This document shows positions 32,173-45,200 of a stretch of 64,000 nucleotides of DNA, one piece after another. The DNA comes from Nipponacmea schrenckii (Eukaryota > Mollusca > Gastropoda > Lottiidae). A model generated the notes under the pieces. The model saw only the letters and a list, made by a program, of their open reading frames with translations, was not told where the DNA came from and did no database searches. A program made the translations under genes and the position numbers. Every line of letters starts with the position of its first letter. Position 1 is the stretch's first letter. Location of the stretch: assembly GCA_030562195.1 (NCBI GenBank), contig JAUJPP010000005.1, positions 23,175,106 to 23,239,105 of the forward strand, in the 5' to 3' direction.

Positions 32173-35100
32173 GGATAATCCACACCAATAGTTGGGCCAA
32201 CTGTAAAGTCAAGAAAGACTTATACATCCCAAAGACTCTTGACTAGGCTTTGATTTTGGGTTTAAGAGGTGGCATTACAAAACGCAAGGACTGATGGAAA
32301 ACAAAGAATACAGAATCTTAAGCTGGTAGCTGTTTTTTTTCTAATTTTTACATCTACAGCTAGCCACAATCTAAGATCTAAGCCTGATTTTTTATTAAAT
32401 TTATCCTGCATAGTTTTATTCATTAATGAAATCTCAGATGAGTTTGATTTTTGTTTCACTTCAATGAATGCTTTATAACTCAGCAAAATTGCTTTACATT
32501 TGGCAAGTGATTACTACTTTGATGCAACATAGTGTTCATAGATATGAAAAAATGTTGTAAAAATATGATCGTAGAATCATTTAGCATACCAACATTGAAT
32601 ATGATGCTATTAATTGAGAAGAACGCAGATGAAAGTAAGCTTTGGCTATTTGACTGCAATTGAGAAATTATCAATTGATCAAATATATATCTATTTAAGA
32701 AAAAACCCATAAATATATGTTTGGTTTGAATTTGAAATTTGCCTGTCTGTTACAATAAAAAATCTCAACATCATCCATTTTGAATGAAATCTGGTAATCC
32801 TGTTTTAAGTTTTAACCAATTAGCTTTATAGTAAATTTAAAGCATCCTTTGAAGAGAATAAAGCCACAATTTCATATGGCTTGATTTAGTTTGAATTCTA
32901 CCAATTTAGTCTTATTAAGTTTAAGTAATTAATTTTCCTGCTTAAGAAGGTAGAATTGGCTTATGTAAGTAGAAAGTCATATATTATTTAAGGAGAGAAG
33001 TTTACATGGTAACCAAACAGTATGAAAGCTTCCAACCCGAAGGTTATTGATTGAAAGTTTTTTATTTTTACATGTAAAATCAAGATACATGTACAATCAT
33101 CAAAAAAAGATTAATTAATAAAGGATACTGAAGGTGAACTGGACCTGGCTTTATAACAAGTTGAAACAACTGTCTTGTTCATCATTTGAAGATTCATTTT
33201 TAGATTATTTCTCACGACTGACAAAACCAAATAAAAACTCAGTTCGAAAAATATTTATTCAGGCTTGGCAAGGTATGAAAACATATAAAATTGTGATTCT
33301 CTTGCCACAATCATTGATGACACTGTATTGAAATTTTCACCTTATATATTTCAAACTAAAACTGTGTTAAAAGCAAATATGAGATAAATTCTCTGTAAGC
33401 TTTCAAAGTAGTTTAAATGTGAAACTTTTTAATTTTTTTTATCAAACAGAAGTTTTTGAATGCATATTTGAATATTGAATAAATTTAATAGGTTGTAAAA
33501 TGAGAAATTTTGAGGAAAGTGATAGATTTGCTATGTTCTGAGATATATTTTCTTAAAAGATTCAAGGTGTGGTTTCTTTACTTTTGATTTTTTTCCCTAT
33601 TTTAGCTCATGTCTGTTATTGGATGATTATGTTAAAATGAATGAAAAATTTCTGGGCAGATTTCCAGTTATTTTATAATAAAACTGAACTCTAAGCAAAC
33701 ACACACCCATCATTTTTTATACCATGTCTATCTTTTTGTGGGGTCATATTTCGTGGACTATTTCTTTTTTTTCTTGTTTATTTTTTAATATTAGATTTAT
33801 TTTTAATGAAAAGTAGTGAGTTTTGGTTGGTTTTGATTTAATTGAAAGTAATTTAATTGGTGTAGTCAGTTGAGTGAAACTTGTTATTTTATGGTGAATA
33901 GGCATATTGTGATAGTATTTGGTGGGAAAATATATTTTTATGAAGAAAATTATGACATTCTTAAGGTGAATGAGTAGACAAATTATATTTATCTCAAAAA
34001 GCATATTTTCTACAAGTATAGAAAATAGTACAGAAGTGTATATTGTTGTCAAAGAAGTATAATATGACTATTAAACTACAAAAGATTATGCAGTTTATTA
34101 TTTGCAGCTAGTCAAGGCAATTATGAAAAGCCTTCACAACTGATCTTGAAGTAGGACTATGTACTGATTTAATTGGTTTCTTTTGATACACATTATAGTC
34201 TAATAAGCAAAATGATGAAATAACCATAAGGCAATAATGATTCACAAATCAATGATCCATGATTCTTTCCATCGTATTGATGCATTTCATAAGAAGGAAA
34301 TAAAAGCAACAAAATCGAAAACCTAACTATATTGAAAATTAATAAAAAAAAGACAAATGAAAGTTTGGTCGAATTGAAATGAGTCTAGCCAAAGCAAAGA
34401 TGATTTACCTTTACCAAGTAGTTGTATTCTACATGTTTTTAGAATATATTCGTTGACCTTGTATTGCAAATATAAGATGTTGAAGTTTTCTCATTAAGAT
34501 TTTAAGTTACTGATTATTTAAATGTGAAAAGTAAAGTCAACTCATACAAAAATTCTTATAGTAGTTTGGAGTTGTGTGGAAATTGGAGACCATGTTTAAT
34601 TAGTTTAGATTGTCTAATGATATCATTGTTATAAGATATATAATTACCAAATTAATTATTTATTAATAGAATACTAAACTTGTTATTTCAAACAATTGTT
34701 CAGATAACTTAAATATTTCATTTTACAAATTCCTCCACCTCTAGTTTTAAAAATAATACCAAAATTAAGATAACAATTTGTTTATTATAAAACACACTGG
34801 TATGTTAATGATTTTGATAAAAAAAATATAAAGGGAATTATTATACTAATTTTTGTACATAAATCTCAATTTTCTGGTGTGAAAATTTAACTCAAATTTG
34901 TGAAATTTCATAATTTGATTACAATTCTGAAAGATTTTCACTGAGTTTATTGTGCAGATAGTCATTTTCCTAAGAAAAACATTTTTAAGTCTCATTATTT
35001 GTCAGTTAAGTTTGAATATTGTTGGATAATGTTATTCTTAGTATTACCCAGGATCTGTGTTGGTTTGAAAAATAGTTTTCCGCCTTGAAATGATGAGAGC

Positions 35101-36207
35101 TAATATATGGTTCAAAGCTAAATATCAGGGAAGATAAATGTAAAATGGTTAAATTTGTCCAAAATATTATGAGATTGTCATCATTGTTTATAAACTTGTT
35201 GACATTTATTTGTGATTTTATTTGTCTAAAGTCTGTGAACTTGTTGATGACACGAAACATTGACAACATTCCTCTTGCCAAGATTCCAAATTTCTCTTTC
35301 TCATAAACTTAATATTTCTTGTTTCAAGCTGGTTTATCCTATAGTTACAAAGGGTAAGAACTATAAAAAAAATATCTATCTGACCAGCCTTGACAAATTA
35401 TATGGACTTTATTTGGACAAAGACTGGTATTTTTTATTACCTCATATTGTTGCAAATGGAAATTCTTATGGTTTTTTCTATACTTCTAAGTTGCTTTATG
35501 TGTTGAATTTTATTACTGTTGTTGATGTCACTTTAATTTATTGTTAATTTGAAGAATTTTCAAAGTATTATTTATATGAAATATATTTGATCTGTCTGTT
35601 TAATATTTAAGCTATGTTAAAATTGATATTATATATTGAATATAAAAAAGTTAAATTTAGATGATATTTGTAACAAGGTCAAGAAGATTAAATTCTGTAT
35701 GGTTATAAATTTCATATATTATCTGTGAGCTCACATTTTAGATAATTTCATTTCATTACATATTGTCAGGGAGAAAATTTCACTTAATTAATGCAGAATC
35801 AGAAATTGGCTTGAAATGGCCCATTAAATAGAAATTGGTCTCATACAGTTGCCATGGTAATGTCATTTATAAAACTAACTCTGTATATTTTTGTCTCTAT
35901 TTGGTTCTATTTGCAAGTTTGACCTCTAACCTTCTGTTGGTTGTAATTTGACAAGGGTAGGAAATTGTGTTTTTATTTGATAATTATTTAAATTAATGAA
36001 GTGAACTGATAAAAATGATAAAGTGACTTTGTCTTCGTCATTTAACTTGTTATTTTAAAATAAGAAAGTATGGTGTAGTAAATTGCTCTTCTTCAGAAAT
36101 GTGAAATATTTAGCATTTGAAACTTCTATCCATAGGCATAAATTTCATTTTCTAATGGTTTTATATCAGTTTTTTTTTTCCTAAGTATTGACTTTGTATT
36201 TTTTCAG

Positions 36208-36267
36208 GAAACAACAATGAAAAAGAGCTTTCCGTAGTGTTAACTTGAGGCTGTAGGCCATTTACCA
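36208..36267 (+). promoter_or_regulatory. Castor 5' UTR segment with short upstream ORF
   Basis: TTTTTCAG at 36200-36207 looks like a splice acceptor, so the castor start codon sits in a second or later exon. Between it and the castor ATG lies ATG AAA AAG AGC TTT CCG TAG (36217-36237), a six-codon upstream ORF that could reduce translation of castor. Confidence 0.45.
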
Positions 36268-39200
36268 ATGGAGAAAATGGGAAAGTTAGATGCAATTTTT
36301 GCAAAATTGAAAAACAAGAAAATTTCTGAAAATGGTAAGAATGATAAAGAAACAGAAAACAACAACACAAAGGATTTGGCGAACTTGAATCAAGATTTCT
36401 CAGAAGTGAAAGGTCCTTCCATAAAGAATTCACCAAGCCCGATGACTATACAAACTGGAGCCAGCAGAAGAAAAAGTCGCAAATCTCGACCTCGAAATAT
36501 TTTGGAGTTTGACCATGTAGAAAAATTGAATTATGCTGATACACCAGACTTTGATGATGATAGTAAATGGAATATTGATGTGAGAAATGGAAGTGAATGT
36601 GATGATACTGATGATGTCTATAATTCTCATGTCACTACTAGGTCACCATCACCACAACCACTCGATTTGTCATCTGGTGATCATCGATCCTTGTCTTTTT
36701 GCCATGATACTGAAGATTCTTCAGAGAAATTGATTATAGATGAATGTTTAGACGATGATTCATCCAGTTTGCCATTGGATCTGTCAGTAAAGGATTCCAG
36801 GCGAAGCCCTGCTGCCACATCTCCATACAACCAAACTGCTGAAAGTACATCTACTGCTGATTTTTCAAAAACTTCTGTTACTACACCAGTTTTCCCTCCA
36901 GATGCTACAGATGCAAAACTTCTGAAAGATTATGCAAATAACACAATGAATGAACTGCTGAAATTGTATGGACTGGGAAGTCCACTCACAAAAACTGCTG
37001 ACCCTAATGAAAAAATAGAGTTAACTAAATATCATGTAGCTCAGTTAGCTGCAACATCCAGTCTAGGATTGATACCAAATGAACTGAAAGGCGCTGGTGC
37101 AACCACTTCCTCCACAGTACCAACATCTGGAATTCCAGTACCACCAACAACACTAATGAGTGGAGTTTTACAAGGGACCAAAAAAGGAATATTTTCCAGC
37201 CAGAGAAAACCAATGTTTCAGCAAAATGGATGTAAGTAAAAAAAATTATGTATTATTTAGTTATATATAATTCATGCATGTACACTTTTTTACTTAAACA
37301 AGTTCCATTGCCAGTATTATTTTTAGCTGACCTGAAGTTCTGGACATTTTGTTCTGACAATTGACATAAATGTGCATAACAAATTTGTTTAGCTTACCCA
37401 TATTTAATGTCAGCCACTGGCATTTTAATAACTTTTTAGAAATTTATTTCTTTTTTAATAATTATGAAATGAGTTATTTTCTCTTAAAATTCAAAATATA
37501 ATTTTAGGCATAATACTTTTCATAATCTGTCTGTTTGGCAAGTTTTTTTTTAGAGCTCTGTATTCTTTTTAAACAAATTAATTTCACACAACTTTCAACT
37601 TTTTAAGACATTTTGAAATATTGCATGTAAAATTATAAAGATGTCACATGAGATGAGTTTCTTTAAAGCTTCATAATGACTATAATTGTAATTTAGTATG
37701 CCTTTAGACACCTGTATTTTTCATGAAAAATAAATTCTTTACTTTTTAAAAAAAGTGTCATATTTAGACATTTTTTCTCAATTTTAATGGACATGAAATG
37801 AAAATTTTAAACTATAAACTTCCAAGTAATTTTATTCTTTATCTGTGAAAAAGGAAAAAGATTCATCATACAAAAACACTAGTAAATGGTAATATAGTTT
37901 TTACCTATAAAGATTAAAATAATTTTGGTGAAACAAAGAAAAATATACAAGAGACATGTATCTACTGCCATGTCCTTGTAACCTTAAATACAAGCCATTC
38001 AAGATATGTCTGATATGGTAAATTTGAATTTATGACATCATGGCTAATTAATTTCTAAACAAGATATAAAATAAGTTTACTAAGAAATTATATGATAAAT
38101 CTAGTAATAATCAAAATAAATATAATGATGAACAAAAATGAAAGGATATCTTGATCTTTTTATTTGAGATTTTTGATTAAATATTATCAGAATATTAGCG
38201 TTGAAATGATTAGTGAAGAATATTGTGTTTTGATTTGAGTTTTGATGAAATTACTGATGGCAAGTAAATGATCAAATTTAAGGTTAAAAGTGGATTTTCA
38301 TATTTAATAACACTTTATCATTAAAAGATGTTATTTAGATCAGATTTTGTATGGGTTTGATTGATTGTGTTGAATAGCCTATTACTAGGGATTAAAGACA
38401 ATACTGATTAGACTGTGGTATAAAGTCAATCATAATAACAAATAAATCTTCTTTTACTACTTAATTCTATGATTTTTGACATTTTGTATTAGGATCTTTT
38501 TGATGTGAAATGTAACCATAGAAACAGGTGATTTAAACAGGGAATCAGACTAAGATAAATATCTAATGTGGAGTATTCTTGACAGGAAAAAAAACTATTG
38601 CTATTTAATAGAACCAATCAAGCATAGCACATGTCATCCAATCAATGTTTTATTTGTTGTGGTATAACTATGGAAACTCAACATTAAAATTATCAATTTT
38701 ACAGTATGTAAGATCCAAGTAACCATCTAGACTATATTGTTTCTCCAGTTCTTTTCTCTTTGTTAATATTTAAAATGCTTTGTCTATTTGTTTCTGGTCA
38801 ATATCTTCAACTAAAGATAAGAAATTTTATCAAAGACTTGTAAGAGAAGTAGGTACAAATCATAATGCTGTGTTGTATCAATATAAAATTATTAACTGTA
38901 AGATTTTAATGTCATCATTCCTGTTATTTATGTACAAACTGCCATTCTGCCACTCATATACAGTATGACCTTCCATCAAAGGTTGGTAAAAATTTCCACT
39001 AAGATAAATACTATATATGAAATTATCTCCAAACAATCAAAAATTTGTCTTTTTGCAAATAACAGTGCTCTGTATTTAAGAGCAACCATTATTATATACT
39101 TACCTCTCTTTATGTATAGAATATTGTGGACATAGATGCCTGTTTGTTGTTCCATCTTTCTGTCCACATTTCTTCATATTAACAAAAGTTTTTACCCAAT

Positions 39201-42200
39201 TTCTATAAAATGATTTGCACTGATTAATTTTTCAATCTTATGTAAGTTTTTTTATTTAAGCAAGAAACATGTTTATAGGTCAAAATGAAAAGAAAGGTGT
39301 TTCTTAAGAAAAAAGATTGTTAACGATGATATCATAAAAACTGGGGTGGGGCATGGCATGATTTACATGTTATTATTTTTTGCTACATTATCAGCGTATG
39401 ACTTAGTCTTTCTTACAAATTTTATTTAGATTTGATTTTTTGTTAAATATTCTGCAATTTTAATCACAAACCCTTGGAAGCATAGGGAGCTTTGAGCGGT
39501 TTCTAGCCAGATGAGTGTTGAAAATGTTAATCAAGTTAGGCTTGCCTTCTGAGGGGAGTATTTGAAACCTGTGAACTTCATAGAAAGACACTATTTGGTT
39601 TTTTGCAGATTTGATTTATGTGTAAAGTAATTGCTTTGACAAATTTTAGAATAAAGATGGAAAGAAAGCAAAATGAACTAGAAATTTGTATACCGGTACT
39701 CAAAGAAAAACATTTGATGTCTACATTTAATTTTCACCTATTCTGACAAAAAGGTTGTACACAATAATGAAGAATTTTTAGAATTAAGAGGAGAATTTAA
39801 AGAATGTTAGTTGAATAAAGAAATAAGTGGACATGAAATGAGGGTTGATATATATATATATTTGAGGTTGCTGATTGCTGCCAGGTTTCTTATTGTAAAA
39901 TATCTTTCTAACATCTTTATTTGTGGTTAATAAATAAATAATGTAAAGAATGGAAGGTATTAATGTTGTAGGAAATAAATTTATTTTGTTTTCCTAGGAT
40001 TTCTGATGGTTAATATTTAATCTGGAAACAATTTGTCTCTTTGTAGATTTTTATCTCTTTCCACACATAAATATTGATAAGTAGATATTTTCTGTGCGGT
40101 AGCATATCTTTCTCATTCTCATTTTGTATAGTTATTTTCTGACTAAATTTCTGACTAAATATATAATAATATAAGTAGACTGAGCTTGGTTAAAGTGGTA
40201 TTCTGTTTACTAAAATTTTTTGCTCAAATATTGCATGAATGATTAAACATGTTCAGGTGGAAAAACATTTTTTGGGAACATTTTAAGCCTATGGTCATGT
40301 AACTTTTGTATTAACCAATAATTCAAGATGTATCAAACATCAAGTGAAAATTATTTCCACTTAGTGATATAATTAATGTTTTATGTTTCAAGACACTAAA
40401 AATGTATGATGCTAGGAGTCGGACAAGCATATTATCTGATGCAAAAACAAAGAGGAAAATGTTGTGGAATCTTGAATACATACGCCGCTCTATAGAATTT
40501 TTCCATCAATCATGTGATTGTTTGAGGAATAACATAGGTAGCCATTGCAAACATCATATAATATCAACATCACATCAGACTGATTAGAACATATATATAA
40601 AGGGCTGGAATACGCAGAGAACCGGCAGATAATCAAATTTACCAGCGAAAGTTTCTTCTGTCATAAAGAGTGTGCCAAAATACCTAAGTCTTTTGATGTG
40701 AGTGATTGGTACAGGTGTCAATATTTTTGTATAGCAGTTTTAAAATTAGGGGCAATGGAGCTAATGCTAATGTGCTCCTAGTTTAAGGTTTAAATTTTGT
40801 TTTCTCGAATCACTCTTTTTCTGATCTGATTTAGTCAACTAAAAAGAAAAGCTAGGTAACAAGAAAAAACGTAATGAATAGGATTACATGATTACAAGCA
40901 AATTAGAACCAGTTCAATTGATTTTAAAACATTTAATTCAATAAGTGAAATATTGGACACTGCAGACTGAAAACCATCACTACATCTTTAATAAAAAAAA
41001 TTTTCTCTTTTTGTGAATTTCACATTGTTTATTGTTGACTTGTCAACATGTTTTTCTTTTTTAACAAAAAAATTTGAAAGTCAACATTATAAACCAATAT
41101 TTAACTTTAAGGAGATAAAAATATCAAAAACATGAGTCAAAGATAAGATAAAAACCCTGATTTTGGTTAAAAGAAATGAATTTAGTTTAGTGAGATAGTC
41201 ACATGTTTTGTTAAATTTAGGCAAATTTATTTCAAGGTTGGTTTCAATGACCTTCAAAGGGATGCAAATAGTTTGAAAGGGCCCTGTTCTATGAATGACT
41301 GAAATTTTCATTTAAAATGTTAAAATTCTCACCGAATTCAAATTGGAGAGGATTTTGAAAGTCAAAGTTCAAATTTGAGCTTTATAATATTTATTGAATA
41401 TTTATGGGCAGGAAATATGGCCTATTTTAGGGTGAAATAGGTTGAAACTTAGTAAAAAATTGGGCTATTTATTATTAAATAGTGATTGTTATTTTATTTG
41501 GGGGAAATGTTAATTTCAAAAGTTCTCATAATTTGTGGTTGAATCGACCTTTCAAATTGTTTGTGAATTTGATATTTAAAGTGGAAACATATTATCATGT
41601 AGCTGGTAATTTTCTTTGAACTGTTTTCAATGCATGAGTCTCATTTTGTCATTACATACATGTATGTAGTTAAAGGAACAGGTTTTTTTAATTTATTCAT
41701 AATAATTCTTTGGGATTTGAAAATGATCAATATTGATACAATTTGTAGATCTCGCAATAAAAAAAAATAAAATCTTAAACCTAAATAAGTATCTGTATAG
41801 TGTGTACCTAGTTTGTACTGTGTACCTTATGTGTGATCACATAATATTCAAGAACTAGTCACTTCTAAGTGTTATAGGAGATATTTGATATTTTCAATAA
41901 TATAATTTAAATAGATAAAACCATAAATGTGATTTTTTTTATCTTTTTGGCCATGTCCCAAATTTCAAAGGTCCCTATTTCAATATTTTATCAGATATTG
42001 TATTACTAAGTAACTCCATAAATTTTGTTAAAAAAAATCGGCAAAATTTTGTTAGATAAAACAAGCTACTGAATATATTGATACATTAAAACTTTATATT
42101 AGAAAGATATTACGCCATGATCTGATACACCCACTTTCTTTATTTTTGCAAAATGAATTTAAATTTAAAGGTTAATTCCAAAGAGGAAACCTCGATATTA

Positions 42201-45200
42201 GATATAAAAATGTAAAAAAAAAAAAAAATATTTGACAGTAAGGCTACAACCACTTTTGCACTACCAAATTTATCCCTTCTCAGAATGGTATGCATGAATT
42301 TTATAGACGGCTAAGCGTTCTCATGATGGTTCCAATTCTGGCTTCAACTTTTAGAGCGTAATTCGATCATCATCAGAAGCCATTTTTGTTTTCATCTGGG
42401 TTACTTGGCTTGGTCCAGACCGAGAAGTAAATACTTTGTAGTCCTAAAAGACTGTCAATTCTTAGGGTGGTAAACACTTTAGAAGGCACAGTTCTTGATG
42501 GATTTTGACTTGGTGAAGTTGTTCATTAGCACCATAAGGGGAACACCCTAACCCTATCAATAAATGAAAAACAAAAGCATTCAATAAATGTTCTAGAAGG
42601 CACAATTCTTGCCATTTTTTGACGAAACTTAGTGAAATTTTTCATTATTACCTAATTAGTTATTATACATAGGCTTTCGAAACTTCTCAATTTTTATGCA
42701 GATATCTGAGAAAATGAAAGGTTAAAAGGGCAGTATGCAAAATAAAATGTAACCAAATTTTTTATATTTTTATCTACTTGATCAGCTTGAATCTGTTGTT
42801 AAAAGCGTAATAATTGTTAAGTAATTCAAACTATTTTTAATTTTGGACTAAAAAGTGAATAGATTTAGTAATTTTCATTTGAAACCTTCAAAATAAAATG
42901 AGAAATAGTTCTCATCAATTTGGAATTTATTCTGCCTGAATTTGTGCATTACTTGTACATCACTAACCCAAAAACCTACAAGCTAAAACTTTTTAGTAAA
43001 GATTTTCTACAAGTTGATGGTCGACAAATCTCTCTCTGGTCTAAAGCTTTTGTTGATTTGAACAACTAATCCAATCTTCTAAAAAAAATATCAGGCTGCT
43101 GCTTTAAGTAACAATCTATGTATTTTGGATGGTTTTGAATTTTGTGTGTAAGCTTTTTTTTCCAACAGAAAATCTCTAAGTTTGGAATATGAACAGTTAT
43201 CATTCACTGTCATGTGGGTGTATTCTATACTTTGAATAATATAATATTCTTATATTATTGGTTTCTAAAAATGCAATAAATTGTGAATAAGTTTACATCA
43301 AAAGTTTCTATACAAGAAATTTTAAAAATATATTATCCACAATAGACTGAGCATGTATAACTGTGTACTAAATTCAATCACTTTGTGTTGAACTTTTAAA
43401 CAAATTGAATTTACCAGGCAGTCTTATTATAGATTACACAAGGATATTTCATATACGAGATTTTAATGTGTTTATTAGACTAAATGCAACAAAGACATTT
43501 TTATGACATGATCACATATATATATGTTTTTTTTAAAGGAATAAGGTTTGGTATTATTTAGGAGTTTCACATGTTCTATCATGTTTTAATTCAAATAATA
43601 ATGATATTGTTTTATTATCACTATAGTTACTACATGGTATCAATGAACCAATTCATTCAGTGATCAATATGTACATATTAGTGTTAAATTACATACAAAT
43701 GATATTTTTGAGCAAATTCTTATAATTTCTTATGATTAGGTGATTGTAAAATCGTATTGTAGAAGCAGTTTATTGCTTATGAGCTTATAAGAGGTCAATC
43801 AAATGAAAAATACTGAATAATAAATAAAGCACTTTGTTAGCTCTTCAATACTTTATTTGAATTTGAATTGAAATTTTGATTTCTAAAAAAAAAGTAAACA
43901 AATGAATTAAAAAAAAATATTGTCTTTAAACATGATAAAACCTGCACAAAATTTAAAAAATCATTGAGAATCATTCCATTTTAAGCTTGTAATAAGTATA
44001 AAATTTAGTATATATTGGTCTTGATTTCAAATTTTATTGGTACTTTGTCTCCTTTGCTATAACATCAACATAACTATAACATCAGCTTGATAAAATTATG
44101 AGTACCATCATTGATGCTTTTGTTATCCAATAAGTGTTATTATAAGCTTATTACTATATCCTGCCCAACAAGTTTTAAAAGCATAGTTACATATATATAT
44201 ATTGGGTCAGGGAATAAGAAAATGTCATGTATTGATATTTCTAAAAGGGTGAGTTGCTTTTATCAAAGAAATTTTAAGATGACATTTTTTTTTGTCAATT
44301 AAATTTTGTATTGTTGACTAATGGAAAGAAGTTTCAATAATTGATTACAATAGACAACCTATAAACCTATATTAACTAAATTAACCAATATGTATATTAT
44401 ATTAGATTTGATTCTAAATTTCAGTTTTTAAACCCAATGCCAAATCAATCTCTAGTCCCAAGTTTAGAAAGATATTGCCTGGTGTTAAGACAGCCTTATA
44501 TGCTAATAAGACTTTACTACCAGATTATACAAAGTACTTAAAACGGTATGTACCAGTAATCAATAAAAATGAATTATATAGGCTTAAGTTTTATTAAAAG
44601 CTACCATGCCAGATTTAGAAAAGATGTGGACTGTTAAGTACTGCAATAATTAACCCAAGGCCAGAAAGGAGACAGTTTTTGGTTCCTTCATGTTAAATAA
44701 AGATTAGAAGAATGAATTGGTTAATAAAAATATTATTCACAAAGCTACATGTACTATCAAAATGAATCTTTGTGAACTTCAATTTGAAATGTCTTTGTTT
44801 TTGACAGGTTTGGTAATGGAGCTCAATGTGGTAGTAGTACCTGTAAAGAATTGGGTTACAGAGAACATTACCATTGCCTTGATTGTAGTCGAGTAAGTTA
44901 TTTCCCTTTGGTTAAGTTATCTAGTTATTAATTTTCAACAAAAGAATATAGTCCTTAAATTCTAAATAGCTGAATATTGGATATTTAATTGATAATGCAT
45001 GATTTTTGATTAACCATTCCTCCAACTGTATTTGTCTATGATGTGACAATTCTTCCAACTTTTTGTAACTTTCTGTTCAAACTTTTAGCACTCTTTATTG
45101 TTTTAATGTTGTTTTTATATCTAACATGTAACATTATTCTTTTTGTTTTGATAGCACCTTTAATAACTGAATTCTAAAAATTCTAGGATAACCTGTTGAA

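Larger units (their letters stand above)
27290..36207. other. About 9 kb with no recognised gene
   Basis: AT-rich sequence upstream of castor. It holds a decayed pearl-like element (28985-29385) and a SINE tail (32045-32172). None of the open frames here (up to about 100 codons) has conserved motifs or splice-consistent neighbours. It may contain castor 5' UTR exons, promoters and enhancers, which cannot be read from sequence alone. Confidence 0.5.

Noticed and set aside
33744..34052. 102-codon minus-strand frame in the castor upstream region
   Set aside because: Isoleucine/lysine/asparagine-rich AT sequence without motifs or splice-consistent neighbours.
40402..40587. 61-codon frame in castor intron 1
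   Set aside because: No homology recognised and it lies inside a long intron; chance frame.
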